This document shows, in pieces, positions 34,187-42,791 of a stretch of DNA of 64,000 nt. Within the stretch, counting starts at the first letter, position 1. Every line of letters begins with the position of its first letter. Where the stretch lies: contig NZ_CP035758.1 in NCBI RefSeq assembly GCF_004208415.1, forward strand, positions 8,866,001 to 8,930,000, read 5' to 3'. The position numbers were made by a program, and so were the translations under genes. This DNA is from Ktedonosporobacter rubrisoli (GTDB taxonomy: Bacteria > Chloroflexota > Ktedonobacteria > Ktedonobacterales > Ktedonobacteraceae). The notes under the pieces were generated by a model. The model was not told where the DNA came from, did no database searches, and saw nothing but the letters and a program-made list of their open reading frames with translations.

Positions 34187-35107
34187 TTATTGGGCTCCTG
34201 ACTTTTGGCTCTCTTCAGATTGAATAGAGGTGAGAAAGCCCTCAAGAAGCTGGTTCACCTCGTCTGCCTGAGCATACATAAAGAAGCGCTCTCTCCCGGC
34301 GATAATGTGATATCCGGCGCAGGCTGGTAATTGGGCTGAGAACAAGTTTGTCTTGAGCAGAGGAGAGAGTACATCGTCGGGACGATTGAGCAAAAGAATG
34401 GGCATGGTAAGCTGCTGGAGCCTATCACTGATATCGAAAGAATGGATAATTGGCAGCACTGAGAACTTATAGAGCGCTGGCCATTGCCTGATCTTACGAA
34501 ATTGTTCCTCAATGAGATGGCGTGGAAGTGCGGCAACTTCTGCGCTGGTTCCGTTGGTTTTACTATGGGCCGTAATATACTTAATAACCATACGTCGCAG
34601 CAATGGGGCGGGGAGTATATGCTCGATGGGTAGGTGTAAGAACAGTTCGTGCAGCCACCAGATAAGCGGGTGAGGAGAGATACGATAATCGGCGCCTTGC
34701 GCAATAATCGTAAGGGAGCGGCAGCGTTCTGGATAGCGCAAGGCGAAAGCCAGCAGAACCATTGCGGCATCCCCATGGCCCACAAAGTCCGCCCGCTTGA
34801 TATCCAGACTTGTAAGCACCTCATCTAACTCGGCAACACGTGCTGCCAGCCCCATAGGAACAGAACGTGTTTCCTGGCGTCGATAGAGAATGACGCGGCG
34901 CGTCTTGCTAAAAGAGCGTATCTGACGAGCATAGACAAATTCGAGATGCTCAAGAATTGGCACAAAGATCAGAGGTTCCCCTTGCCCCAGATCAAGAATT
35001 GGCAGATCCAGAGAGCCGACAGGCCTCCTTTGCCAGAGCGATTCAAGGTAGCTAACATCTTTGCGAAATGTAGCGTCGTCAACCCAGCGTTGCGAATGAG
35101 CACTCAA
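34187..35107 (-). CDS. Alpha/beta-hydrolase-fold protein lacking the catalytic triad
   Basis: The 306-aa protein aligns with hydrolases from ILDLGQGEPLIFVPILEHLE through a strand and elbow (FVGHGDAAMVLLAFALRYPE) to the C-terminus. At the elbow the consensus G-x-S-x-G reads G-H-G-D-A, so the nucleophile Ser is Gly; the catalytic Asp region (LLNRPDDVLSP) is kept, while the final His region reads IAGRERFFMYAQ. Catalysis by the usual mechanism is therefore unlikely. First gene of the operon, 61 bases before KS-alpha. It may bind the nascent polyketide or act as a scaffold or a nonstandard cyclase; function unproven. Confidence 0.75.
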   Translation of the reverse strand: MSAHSQRWVDDATFRKDVSYLESLWQRRPVGSLDLPILDLGQGEPLIFVPILEHLEFVYARQIRSFSKTRRVILYRRQETRSVPMGLAARVAELDEVLTSLDIKRADFVGHGDAAMVLLAFALRYPERCRSLTIIAQGADYRISPHPLIWWLHELFLHLPIEHILPAPLLRRMVIKYITAHSKTNGTSAEVAALPRHLIEEQFRKIRQWPALYKFSVLPIIHSFDISDRLQQLTMPILLLNRPDDVLSPLLKTNLFSAQLPACAGYHIIAGRERFFMYAQADEVNQLLEGFLTSIQSEESQKSGAQ

Positions 35108-35185
35108 TAAATCCTCCTGATCCTATCAAAAGCAGAACTAGCAATGCTTGCAGGCCAGCGGTAGAGATGAATGCGTCGCTGTCGT

Positions 35186-35210
35186 CTTGTATAATATTAT
35201 ATTCTACAAG
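35186..35210. promoter_or_regulatory. Palindrome and -10-like element in the divergent PKS/SnoaL promoter region
   Basis: CTTGTA / TACAAG arms (35186-35191, 35205-35210) are separated by 13 bases that contain TAATATTA. TATAAT-like sequences occur on both strands within it (plus strand 35190-35195), so both divergent transcripts may start here and be controlled by one dimeric regulator. Confidence 0.45.
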
Positions 35211-35287
35211 CGAGCCAGAGATAAAGGTGCTACTACTAGAGCGCAAACATCTATGGATGAGTGCTTTTGCCGGAAAGGGAAGAAATA

Positions 35288-35740
35288 ATGCAGGTAAGTG
35301 AAAAGCTTCAGGCGCAGTTGCCATTGCCGGTCCGCGCCTGGATTGAAGCTTTTAATGCCCATGACGTCGCGGCCATTACCGCTCTCTACGCCGATGATGC
35401 TGAACTATTTGATTCCGGCATGCGCTATCCCCGCCGTGGCCGCGTTGAGATAGAGCGCTGGTTTAGCCGACGTTTCTACAGCATGCCCACGATTGCCTAC
35501 ATGCCGCAGGAGCCGGTCCTGATTGCGCCGGAGCAAGCAGCAGTAGCCTGGACGACCCGCGGCCATGGTCCGCGCCTGGCTGGCCTGCGCTGCTTTGCCC
35601 GCCCTTTTAAGGTTGAGGGCGTGAGTATCTTCAGGCTGCAGGAAGGCCTTATCCAGTGGCAGCGTGGTTACTATGATCATCTCGCGGTTGTAGAGCAGAT
35701 TGTGCCGCTGCTTAAATGGTGCCTGCCTGCACGCCTCTAA
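35288..35740 (+). CDS. SnoaL/NTF2-like protein
   Basis: The 150-aa protein has the cone-shaped NTF2 fold pattern: WIEAFNAHDVAAITALYADD at the front, an RGRVEIERWFSRRF helix, and strands ending in RLQEGLIQWQRGYYDHLAVV. Members include polyketide cyclases (SnoaL) and limonene-epoxide-hydrolase-like or ketosteroid-isomerase-like enzymes. ATG 35288 has GGAAAGGGAAG upstream and is preferred over a GTG 27 bases earlier. It is divergent from the KS-containing operon, so a cyclase for the same product is plausible but not shown. Confidence 0.78.
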   Translation: MQVSEKLQAQLPLPVRAWIEAFNAHDVAAITALYADDAELFDSGMRYPRRGRVEIERWFSRRFYSMPTIAYMPQEPVLIAPEQAAVAWTTRGHGPRLAGLRCFARPFKVEGVSIFRLQEGLIQWQRGYYDHLAVVEQIVPLLKWCLPARL

Positions 35741-35760
35741 ATAAGGCCGGAGATAAAAGA

Positions 35761-35797
35761 AAAGACCCGGCTTAGCTTCTTTCGATCCGGGTCCTTT
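35761..35797. terminator. Bidirectional terminator
   Basis: A GACCCGG / CCGGGTC stem (35764-35770, 35787-35793) is flanked by A-rich and T-rich sides (AAA... and ...CTTT), between convergent genes. Confidence 0.6.
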
Positions 35798-35820
35798 CTG
35801 CTATACGCGAAGGCATAGTA

Positions 35821-37284
35821 TCAAGCGATGCGCTCTTTCTCTTTGTGGGCTGCCAGTACCGCGTGCTCATCGGAGATCTCTTCAAGGGAGCGCCCGTTGG
35901 GCTCTGGCAGCGTTGAGAGCGTCAGCACGAGTCCGATAACCGACATGATCGCCGCAAAGGCCATAGCGCCAGGCAGATGGAAGGTGTTTAGTAAGTAAGG
36001 GAAGGCGAACGCACCGATAAAGGCGCCAACCTTGCCGAGCGCTGCGGAGAGGCCGTGGGCAGTGCTACGGACCATCACCGGGAAAATCTCGGCAGGATAG
36101 ACAAAGGTTGTCACGTTTGGTCCAAACTCTGTGAAGAAGTAGCTCAAGCCGTACATCAGCAGGAACGGTAGCGTGATCGTCGTGAGGCTCGGCGCTACCG
36201 CTAGCAAACCAAAAGCCAGGGTCATCATGCCGAAGCCCACACACTGTATCCATTTGCGCCCCAGGCGATCTATCGTGAAGGCCGCCAGGATATAGCCGGG
36301 CAGTGCCGCGATTACGAAGATGAGCAGGGTATAGACCATATCGGTGACAAGATTGGCCTGCGAATTAAGCGATTTGAGAACCAGTGGGCTTGAGATAGTG
36401 GTGCCATAATAGGCGATATCCAGCAAGAACCAGGCGCCCGCTGTACCGATGAGCCAGCGCAGATAGCGCGGCTGAAAGAGAACATAGAGCCAGGACTGCT
36501 TCTTTTGCGGCTCTTTGCGCGCAGCAGTGCTCTGCTTGACCTGCTTTGACACCTGGCCTCGCTTGCCCTGAACTGTAGTGGCAACCGTATTTGCTGCTTC
36601 CTCAGCCTCGCCCTGCATCATAAGGGCAAAGCGCGGTGTTTCAGCTATCTGATTGCGCAAATAGAAGGTAGCCAGGGCTGGAATAGCGCCAAGGGCCAGC
36701 ATGAGGCGCCAGGTGATATCGTGATTGAGGCCTGAGATAAGCAAGAGAATTGCCACCAGAGGGCCGAGAATAAGGCCAAGGCCCTGCATCGAAAAGACCA
36801 TAGTAATCAATTTGCCGCGGTCTTTACGGTTAGCATACTCGCTCATCAAGGTTGCGCTCAGTGGATAATCTCCGCCAATGCCGAGCCCCAGGATAAAGCG
36901 TGCGATCAGCAAGCATAGCAGATTTGGTGAGAGCGCCGAGGCAATCGCGCCGGCAGCCAGCACAAGCAAAGTGGCGCTATAGATACGTTTGCGTCCGATG
37001 TAGTCTGCGATGCGGCCGAAAATGACCGAGCCAAATGCTGCTGCAAGGAGTGACGTACTACCGATCAAGGAAATCTCAAGTGAGCTGAGATGCCAGAGCG
37101 GAGTAAGAACGGCCAGGGCAACGCCAATAATGAAGAGGTCATAAGCGTCTGTGAAGAACCCCATGCCTGAAGTGATCATTGCTTTCCAGTGAAAACTTGA
37201 GAGTTTACTGTTATCAAGCGTCTCTAACACGGACCGGGTTACATCAGTTGCTAGCTCAGTCCGTGGATTCTCTTCTACTACCAT
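35821..37284 (-). CDS. MFS transporter, phosphate:H+ symporter (PHS)-like
   Basis: The 487-aa protein has 12 predicted membrane helices with a long cytoplasmic loop in the middle (about 240-285, KRGQVSKQVKQSTAARKEPQ). The first helix reads GMGFFTDAYDLFIIGVALAV, very like fungal and plant inorganic phosphate permeases (Pho84 type); the GRIADYIGRKRIYSATLL motif is the MFS motif A. Organic substrates such as aromatic acids are handled by related MFS proteins, so phosphate is probable, not certain. Monocistronic by spacing. Confidence 0.85.
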   Translation of the reverse strand: MVVEENPRTELATDVTRSVLETLDNSKLSSFHWKAMITSGMGFFTDAYDLFIIGVALAVLTPLWHLSSLEISLIGSTSLLAAAFGSVIFGRIADYIGRKRIYSATLLVLAAGAIASALSPNLLCLLIARFILGLGIGGDYPLSATLMSEYANRKDRGKLITMVFSMQGLGLILGPLVAILLLISGLNHDITWRLMLALGAIPALATFYLRNQIAETPRFALMMQGEAEEAANTVATTVQGKRGQVSKQVKQSTAARKEPQKKQSWLYVLFQPRYLRWLIGTAGAWFLLDIAYYGTTISSPLVLKSLNSQANLVTDMVYTLLIFVIAALPGYILAAFTIDRLGRKWIQCVGFGMMTLAFGLLAVAPSLTTITLPFLLMYGLSYFFTEFGPNVTTFVYPAEIFPVMVRSTAHGLSAALGKVGAFIGAFAFPYLLNTFHLPGAMAFAAIMSVIGLVLTLSTLPEPNGRSLEEISDEHAVLAAHKEKERIA

Positions 37285-37568
37285 AAAGTTAGATTTTCAC
37301 TCCCTGCTTTAAGGATGTGTGCTAAGGATATAAATTACTACACTTTCACTATATCTCTGCTGTGTTATGGGAATGTTAACGGATAGTTAAGCTTGTGAAA
37401 AGGAAGTCAAAAGAGCCGAAAAGGCATGAGAAAACTGTACTGTCAGGCTAAGGGGATGCTATAATGCTACTGAATGACGTAAAATGATACTTAGTAGTGA
37501 TAAGACTGACCCTGATACTCCTCCATAAAAAGGAGTGGTAAAGGATAATTTGAAAGGACTTTGCAGCA

Positions 37569-37853
37569 GTGCCGAAAGCTACCTGGAACGGAACAACGCT
37601 GGCTGAAAGCGACAAATGTGTGGTTGTAGAGGGAAACCAGTATTTCCCTCCCGATTCTGTCAAGCGTGAGTACTTCAAAACTAGCGATACGCACACTACC
37701 TGCCCCTGGAAAGGCCTCGCGAGCTACTATAACATTGAAGTAGACGGCAAAGTAAATGAGGATGCGGCCTGGTATTATCCTGAGCCCAAGGAAGCGGCCA
37801 GCCAGATCAAGGATTATGTAGCGTTCTGGCGTGGGGTACAGGTAGAAGTATAA
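37569..37853 (+). CDS. DUF427-family protein
   Basis: The 94-aa protein matches the DUF427 pattern: KATWNGTTLAESDKCVVVEGN, then TTCPWKGLASYYNIEVDG, then AWYYPEPKEAASQIKDYVAF. This small family is widespread but of unknown function; the conserved CPWKG and AWYYPEP motifs suggest a binding site. Starts with GTG at 37569 preceded by GAAAGGA about 10 bases away. A good terminator lies just after it, so it is probably a single-gene transcript. Confidence 0.85.
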   Translation: MPKATWNGTTLAESDKCVVVEGNQYFPPDSVKREYFKTSDTHTTCPWKGLASYYNIEVDGKVNEDAAWYYPEPKEAASQIKDYVAFWRGVQVEV

Positions 37854-37864
37854 GATCTTTGTAC

Positions 37865-37908
37865 AAAGCCCGGGGATGATAGTCAAAGCTATTGCCCCGG
37901 GCTTTTTT
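37865..37908 (+). terminator. Rho-independent terminator after the DUF427 gene
   Basis: 11-bp stem AAAGCCCGGGG / CCCCGGGCTTT, 19-base loop, with a run of T at the end. Confidence 0.88.
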
Positions 37909-38043
37909 GCATGTGTGCAGGACTTAAGAGGCCCTAAAATTCCTTAGTAGTCCTGCAAGCCAGTAGCTTCATAAGTAAGCTATTCTGGCGTTCTCTTGGC
38001 GATCCTCATTGTTCTCAATAGAGAACTCGTTTGAGGCAGGAAC

Positions 38044-38811
38044 TTAAGCATACTCGCGATTGCGCGGTTGCTCAGTCCTACCCTGATTCATATTTGGCGG
38101 CGTGGCTGGTGCAGTGCCCATTTGTGACGTATTCGAGAGCTGATTTTCTCCCCGTGCCAGCCAGCGTTGAGCTGTTTCTCGACCGCCAAGGCCAAAGGCC
38201 AGGCCGAAGGCCAGAGCTAAGGCTCCCACGACTGCTGTAAAGAGAATGTTAAGGATAGAGGGCGCGATTTGCAGTTGCTCCAGCGCGATGATGGCCGCAA
38301 AGGCAATGATGGCAAAGCGCGCGATGTTGGCAAGCACGTTGGGACTGCCCATACGAGCTGCGCCGGTGGCTCCCTTGATGATATCAGCCACGAATGTGCC
38401 GGCCAGGGTGCCCAGGAAAAGGATCAAGACGGCCACAAAGACGTTAGGGATGTAGGCAATGATCTGGGTTAAGATATTGCTAATAGTTGTCAGGCCGAGT
38501 GAATTGATCGCCGGGATCAAGAAGATTAGCAGTACGAACCAGTAAACAATCTTTCCCAGGACAACTGACGGGTTAAGGTTTATGTTTGTCCGTTGTTCCA
38601 GACGCGTCAGCCCGATTCTATGCGCAAAGTTGTCAAAACCTGCTTTGCGTAGAAGTAAAGTTACACCTTTCTCTAGTAAGGCTGACACAATTAAACCAAT
38701 GATCAGGATGGCGAGGAAGCCAAGTAATTTTGGGACAAATGAAAAGAGAAGTCCTAGTGCGCTAGTAATGGAGGTGACAATTGCGGCACCCCAACTAGTA
38801 ATAGTTCCCAT
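38044..38811 (-). CDS. Small mechanosensitive-channel-like membrane protein (TM_helix repeat)
   Basis: The 255-aa protein has five predicted membrane helices and two conserved helices (LNPSVVLGKIVYWFVLLIFL and LANIARFAIIAFAAIIALEQ) that match the TM_helix (PF05552-type) repeat found next to the MscS core. The last helix is Gly/Ala rich (AVVGALALAFGLAFGLGGRE), recalling the MscS pore-lining helix. The MscS beta domain is missing. A pore role is suggested only by this likeness. ATG 38811 has AGGAGC 6 bases upstream, whereas the frame could start 24 bases earlier. Confidence 0.8.
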   Translation of the reverse strand: MGTITSWGAAIVTSITSALGLLFSFVPKLLGFLAILIIGLIVSALLEKGVTLLLRKAGFDNFAHRIGLTRLEQRTNINLNPSVVLGKIVYWFVLLIFLIPAINSLGLTTISNILTQIIAYIPNVFVAVLILFLGTLAGTFVADIIKGATGAARMGSPNVLANIARFAIIAFAAIIALEQLQIAPSILNILFTAVVGALALAFGLAFGLGGRETAQRWLARGENQLSNTSQMGTAPATPPNMNQGRTEQPRNREYA

Positions 38812-39239
38812 GCGATGCTCCTTCCTATATTGCATCTATTTAGTGAGATGTGGGAAGATTGAACTGCTAACAGATATAGAATAGAAGATGCAAAAACCGA
38901 TTGCAAGTCATCAATAAAAAATTAAGCGTTTTTTAATTTATGGTGAATGGATAAATCATTCTAATAATGTGAAATATGGAGTGATGATGTAATGAGCGAA
39001 TAAACATTGACAGCAGTAACAGGGTATGCGCCGGCATAGGAAGCCTTACTGTGATCTGCGACTCATATTGCTCCAGGGGCAACTAGCCGCCTGGAGCATC
39101 TAGATCCAGGCGTGTGAGATTTGGCATTGCGCGGCTCAGAGGCAGAGCGCGAACAGGTAGTAGACCGCAGCTGCCTATGCTGCCTCGCTCCGCAGGATAT
39201 TTAAAGTATAAGTGGAAAAGGCGGATTGGCGAGCTCTAA
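38812..39239. other. 428-bp intergenic region
   Basis: No gene is seen. It includes the promoter region of the channel-like gene and a hairpin (GCTCCAGG / CCTGGAGC, 39070-39077 and 39090-39097) that may end the PAP2 transcript on the minus strand; no T run follows it. The stretch near 38890-38950 is A/T-rich. Confidence 0.4.
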
Positions 39240-40091
39240 CTACTCTTCATCCCCAGGCTGTTGGAGTGGCTTGACTGCTTCAGGTGGAGTTTTGCCGGTT
39301 GAGGGATGCAGCCAGGCCTTAATTCTAAGGTATACGGCTATAATCCAGGTGAACCAGAGGCCCCCATAGATGTAGCCCGCCACAACGTCGCTGGGCCAAT
39401 GAGCGCCAAGGTAGACGCGTGAAGGACCAATACAGATGATAAGTGCCGTACAAAAGGCTATTAAGATGTTACGCAGCCGTCCCGAACGCCAGTTAGTGGC
39501 AAGCAGGTAGATAAGGAGACCAAAGAAATTAGTATAGTGCATGACGTGGCCGCTGGGAAAGCTTGGCTCATTGATAACGCGTGCTACTGCTACAAGTTCT
39601 TGCGTCGGACGAGGGCGCTTAATGATACGTTTGACCAGCGCATTGAGAATAGTTGAGGTCGAAGTGAGGAGGATAAAGAGCGCTTCTAGCCGGAAACGTA
39701 GGGCCCAGAAAATACCCGCTATGCCCAGCGTTAAGGGCGCTGCGAACTTGGCGAAGCCAATCTCTGAAACTGTAAAAAAGAAGCCGCGTAACCAGGGATT
39801 GCGATTCTTTTGCAGGCGGGCAGTAATTGAAAGATCACCAGGAAAGAACTGGGTACGTCGGGCAATAAGGGAAAGAATGACGGCTCCCGAGAGCAGCCAG
39901 AGATAGAAGGCGAGAAACATTGTCCCGCGTGAGACTGCTTTACGACCGGAGACGGAGGTCTGAGCGGCAACGCGCTGGGCCTCGGCTACAACTGGTTCTA
40001 CTGTTGCCGAGATATCGGGCAAATTAACCTGTGGTAAGGCTGGCTTTGGCGCCGTTTCGGCTGTCCTGGTGTTATCTCTCTTATCTGACAC
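39240..40091 (-). CDS. PAP2-family membrane phosphatase
   Basis: The 283-aa protein has the three-part phosphatidic acid phosphatase signature: KRIIKRPRPTQ (KxxxxxxRP), PSFPSGHVMHY (PSGH) and SRVYLGAHWPSDVVAG (SRxxxxxHxxxD), within about six membrane helices. It should dephosphorylate lipid phosphates (phosphatidate, undecaprenyl-PP or similar) on the outer membrane-face. The N-terminal 45 residues are polar. Its start overlaps the end of the lipid kinase gene by 11 bases, so the kinase and phosphatase are coupled. Confidence 0.9.
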   Translation of the reverse strand: MSDKRDNTRTAETAPKPALPQVNLPDISATVEPVVAEAQRVAAQTSVSGRKAVSRGTMFLAFYLWLLSGAVILSLIARRTQFFPGDLSITARLQKNRNPWLRGFFFTVSEIGFAKFAAPLTLGIAGIFWALRFRLEALFILLTSTSTILNALVKRIIKRPRPTQELVAVARVINEPSFPSGHVMHYTNFFGLLIYLLATNWRSGRLRNILIAFCTALIICIGPSRVYLGAHWPSDVVAGYIYGGLWFTWIIAVYLRIKAWLHPSTGKTPPEAVKPLQQPGDEE

Positions 40092-41103
40092 TCAGCGATC
40101 CTTTCTGTTGACGGTAAGTTTTATTGTGTAAAGGCTTTTGATAATTTTTTTGCTTTAAGGCCGGGCTATCCATAGCGGAGTTTTTGGCAATCTGCTCAGG
40201 AATGCGTACTTGCAAGGCTCCTGCTAGAATACTAATCGTTGCTGGAGTATGTCCGCAAGGGATGCCATCGGCATGGACCTCGACAGGCTGCTCGGCAGAT
40301 ACGTATAAAGATCTAATTTTTCGCCGCGTCATCTTTGGCTCAAGGGGTCGTTGGCCCTGGCTGATCGAGATTGCATGCCGAATATATTCTAGTTTACTAA
40401 AGTTTTTGTAAATGAGGATATCCAATAAGCCATCATCCATGATGGCCATAGGGGCGAAGCGTAGGCGCGCGCCATAATAAGGTGAATTGCAGATAGTGAT
40501 CTGGAGAGCCCGGTAGGTTCGGCTTCTGCGCCCATCAAATGAGATAAGAAATTTTATGGGCTGAAAAGCAAACAAGGCCTTCAGGCCATCTCTAATGCCG
40601 CGTAGGGTTGAAGCAAACCCCTGGCTCTTAATCTCTTCGGCAGCCGGGAACAGTTCGGCCTCCAGGCCGACGCCAGCAACTTCGAGAAAGATATGGTCGT
40701 TGATCTGGCCTACATCGATGGGATGCGTCGTTCCCCTGGCAATCACTTCGCACGCCTCGGCGATGGTATTTGGAATGCCAAGGCTGCGCGCGAGGTTATT
40801 CATAGTGCCAGTGGCGATAATGCCCAGGACGCTGGATGTATTGAGCACACCGCTGGCGACGGCGTGAATGGTTCCATCCCCTCCGGCAGCGATAACTATA
40901 TCTGCACCTTCCTGGGCGGCTTGCCTGGCCAGGCCCTCTCCTGGATCGTCGGGTGTAGTATGCCAGACTTCTGGCTCAAGCCCATGCGTGCGTAATGCGT
41001 CGACAATAATCGCCTCAACTTCTTCAGATGTATGCTGTTGTGTCCCATTCGAGGCCAGGTTTGAGGCGCCCGAGGTAGGGTTAAGGATCAGTATAGTGCG
41101 CAT
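40081..41103 (-). CDS. Diacylglycerol kinase-family lipid kinase
   Basis: The 340-aa protein has the DAGK catalytic domain: ILILNPTSGASNLASNG at the start, AAGGDGTIHAVASGVLN (GGDGT nucleotide-binding motif), and LGIIATGTMNNLARSLGIP, as in YegS/DgkB/BmrU-type lipid kinases that phosphorylate diacylglycerol or related lipids on the cytoplasmic side. The C-terminal beta-sandwich (RKIRSLYVSAEQPVEVHADG) follows. RBS AGGAG before the ATG. Overlaps the PAP2 gene by 11 bases. Confidence 0.9.
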   Translation of the reverse strand: MRTILILNPTSGASNLASNGTQQHTSEEVEAIIVDALRTHGLEPEVWHTTPDDPGEGLARQAAQEGADIVIAAGGDGTIHAVASGVLNTSSVLGIIATGTMNNLARSLGIPNTIAEACEVIARGTTHPIDVGQINDHIFLEVAGVGLEAELFPAAEEIKSQGFASTLRGIRDGLKALFAFQPIKFLISFDGRRSRTYRALQITICNSPYYGARLRFAPMAIMDDGLLDILIYKNFSKLEYIRHAISISQGQRPLEPKMTRRKIRSLYVSAEQPVEVHADGIPCGHTPATISILAGALQVRIPEQIAKNSAMDSPALKQKNYQKPLHNKTYRQQKGSLSVR

Positions 41104-41401
41104 GATCGCAGCTCCTGCCGTGCAACTCTAATGTGAGCAAAGCTAAAGAACGTAGCCAGAGATATGTTTCCAAGTGTAACACGGATGAATTGACGAGTTG
41201 GTCGCAACCTGGAAGGTCATTCATCAGTTAAAAGCTTGCAGGAAAAAGATGTAAGAGGATTGCATATTCACCTTGCAAGCATTTTAGAATAAAAATATGT
41301 CTCACCTGGCGGAAACTTTCTCTATTTCTTAGCCGTGTTAGAAGAAGAAATAAGGGGTGGAGAGGCCTGGATACAAGCATATACAAGGGAGGATGTTCAG
41401 C

Positions 41402-42369
41402 ATGTCAAGTAGTGAAGCGTTGGTTGAGCATAAGGTTCCGTTTGCCAATCCATTTCAAATAGAAGATTTGCAGGTCTTTGATGACGATACGCTCCGTACT
41501 ATGCTGGCTTCGGGCAGTTTCGGGCTGACGATCGAGCAACTTGCTCATAGTATGCGCGGCGCCTCAAATTCACTTGTCAAGCGTATAAGGCATAATCTCT
41601 CTCCCCAGCAACGTGCAGATTTTATGCGCGAATTCCGTAGGTCTATCTTGAAATGCGAGGTAGACCGTGCACGACGCACGGTTCTGGATACGCTCTTCTG
41701 GGAGTTGACCTACTGGAAGACGCCCGAGCTGTACGAGGAGCTCACGCAAGGAGAATATTTGCATCCTGGCATCTTTGAGCACCTGGAAGCTGATATTCGG
41801 GGAAAGCTGGTGCTGGATGTTGGGGCCGGCAGCGGTCGGGCCTCTTTTGAATGCAAGCGTTATGGAGCAAGAAAAATATACGCGGTTGAGCCCTCACCAG
41901 GCCTGTTACGTATTTTAGAGCACAAACTTGCGACAAGGGATAGAGATAACCGCATTGTGACATATGCAGGCCGTTTTGAGGACATTCCTTTACCTGACAA
42001 TAGTGTAGATTGTGCGCTTTCATGCTCGGCTTTCACTTCTTCACCGGGGCAAGGGGAGAGCCAGGCCTGGCTGAATTGTGGCGCGTGACGAAGAATGGCG
42101 GCAAGATTATTCTTATCTGGCCATGCCCCGAAGACCGTTCCTGGCTCATTGCTCACGGTTTTCAACATGTGATTTTGCCTCTGCACCATGAGATGTATGT
42201 GCGCTTTCGCTCACTGTGTACTGCAATACAATGCGTGCGACGTTTCTATGCCCATAAGTCCGATGCTATGCGCTATATCCTCACCAGGCATAGTACCGAA
42301 ATTCCGTTTTCAGTTCTTGGCATGAATCCTCCCCGCGATTATTGCGAATTAAGAGTCAGGAAAGTATAG
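41402..42369 (+). pseudogene. SAM-dependent methyltransferase, frameshifted
   Basis: Two frames form one protein of about 322 residues. The upstream part has a helical region and the class I SAM-binding motif LVLDVGAGSGRASFECKRYG, continuing to the acidic VEPSPGLL and DNSVDCAL; the downstream frame picks up with FMLGFHFFTGARGEPGLAEL and WRVTKNGGKIILIWP, the expected post-motif II/III segments. The frames join if one T is added to a TTT run near 42017-42020, giving DCALFMLGFHFF. ATG 41402 has GGAGG 9 bases upstream. Substrate unknown. Either a pseudogene or an assembly error in a homopolymer. Confidence 0.8.
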
Positions 42370-42791
42370 GCCGAGCTTGTATAAAACCTCTTCTATAACT
42401 GGAAAGCCGATATACTTCACATTATTAAGAAAAATCTAAGCATCCCTCCTCAAAAATAAGAGCCATCTGAGTTTTTACTTTTCCACTTAAAATTATGATT
42501 ACAAACACTTACAGTAGAGGTTTATCAAGGGAAATTCCATTGTAATTATAAGCGAAAAGGGATACGCTAGTAGAAGATAAAGAGGGCAGGCAAGTTCCCC
42601 ATCCATCCTCGGAGGTATTCAGCAAGGCTATGTGCGCCTGGGGCTTTGGCGTGGTAGAAGTGATTTATGCGTGCTTGATCAAGCGAAGAAAGTAGGCCTG
42701 AGCAGACAGGAATTACTGAGTGTGGGAAGGGGTCCCTTAAATCAGATGTGAGTTGTATGGCGTGTCAATGAAAGCGACAAGGAGGTTTCCT
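42370..42791. other. 422-bp intergenic region before the ECF sigma gene
   Basis: No gene is supported. It is A/T-rich up to about 42540 and holds the promoter of the sigma gene; no convincing -35/-10 pair was found. Confidence 0.4.

Noticed and set aside
42010..42369. Independent 119-codon methyltransferase-like gene
   Set aside because: It continues the conserved motifs of the upstream frame in the right order and lacks its own RBS, so it is the shifted 3' half of one gene.
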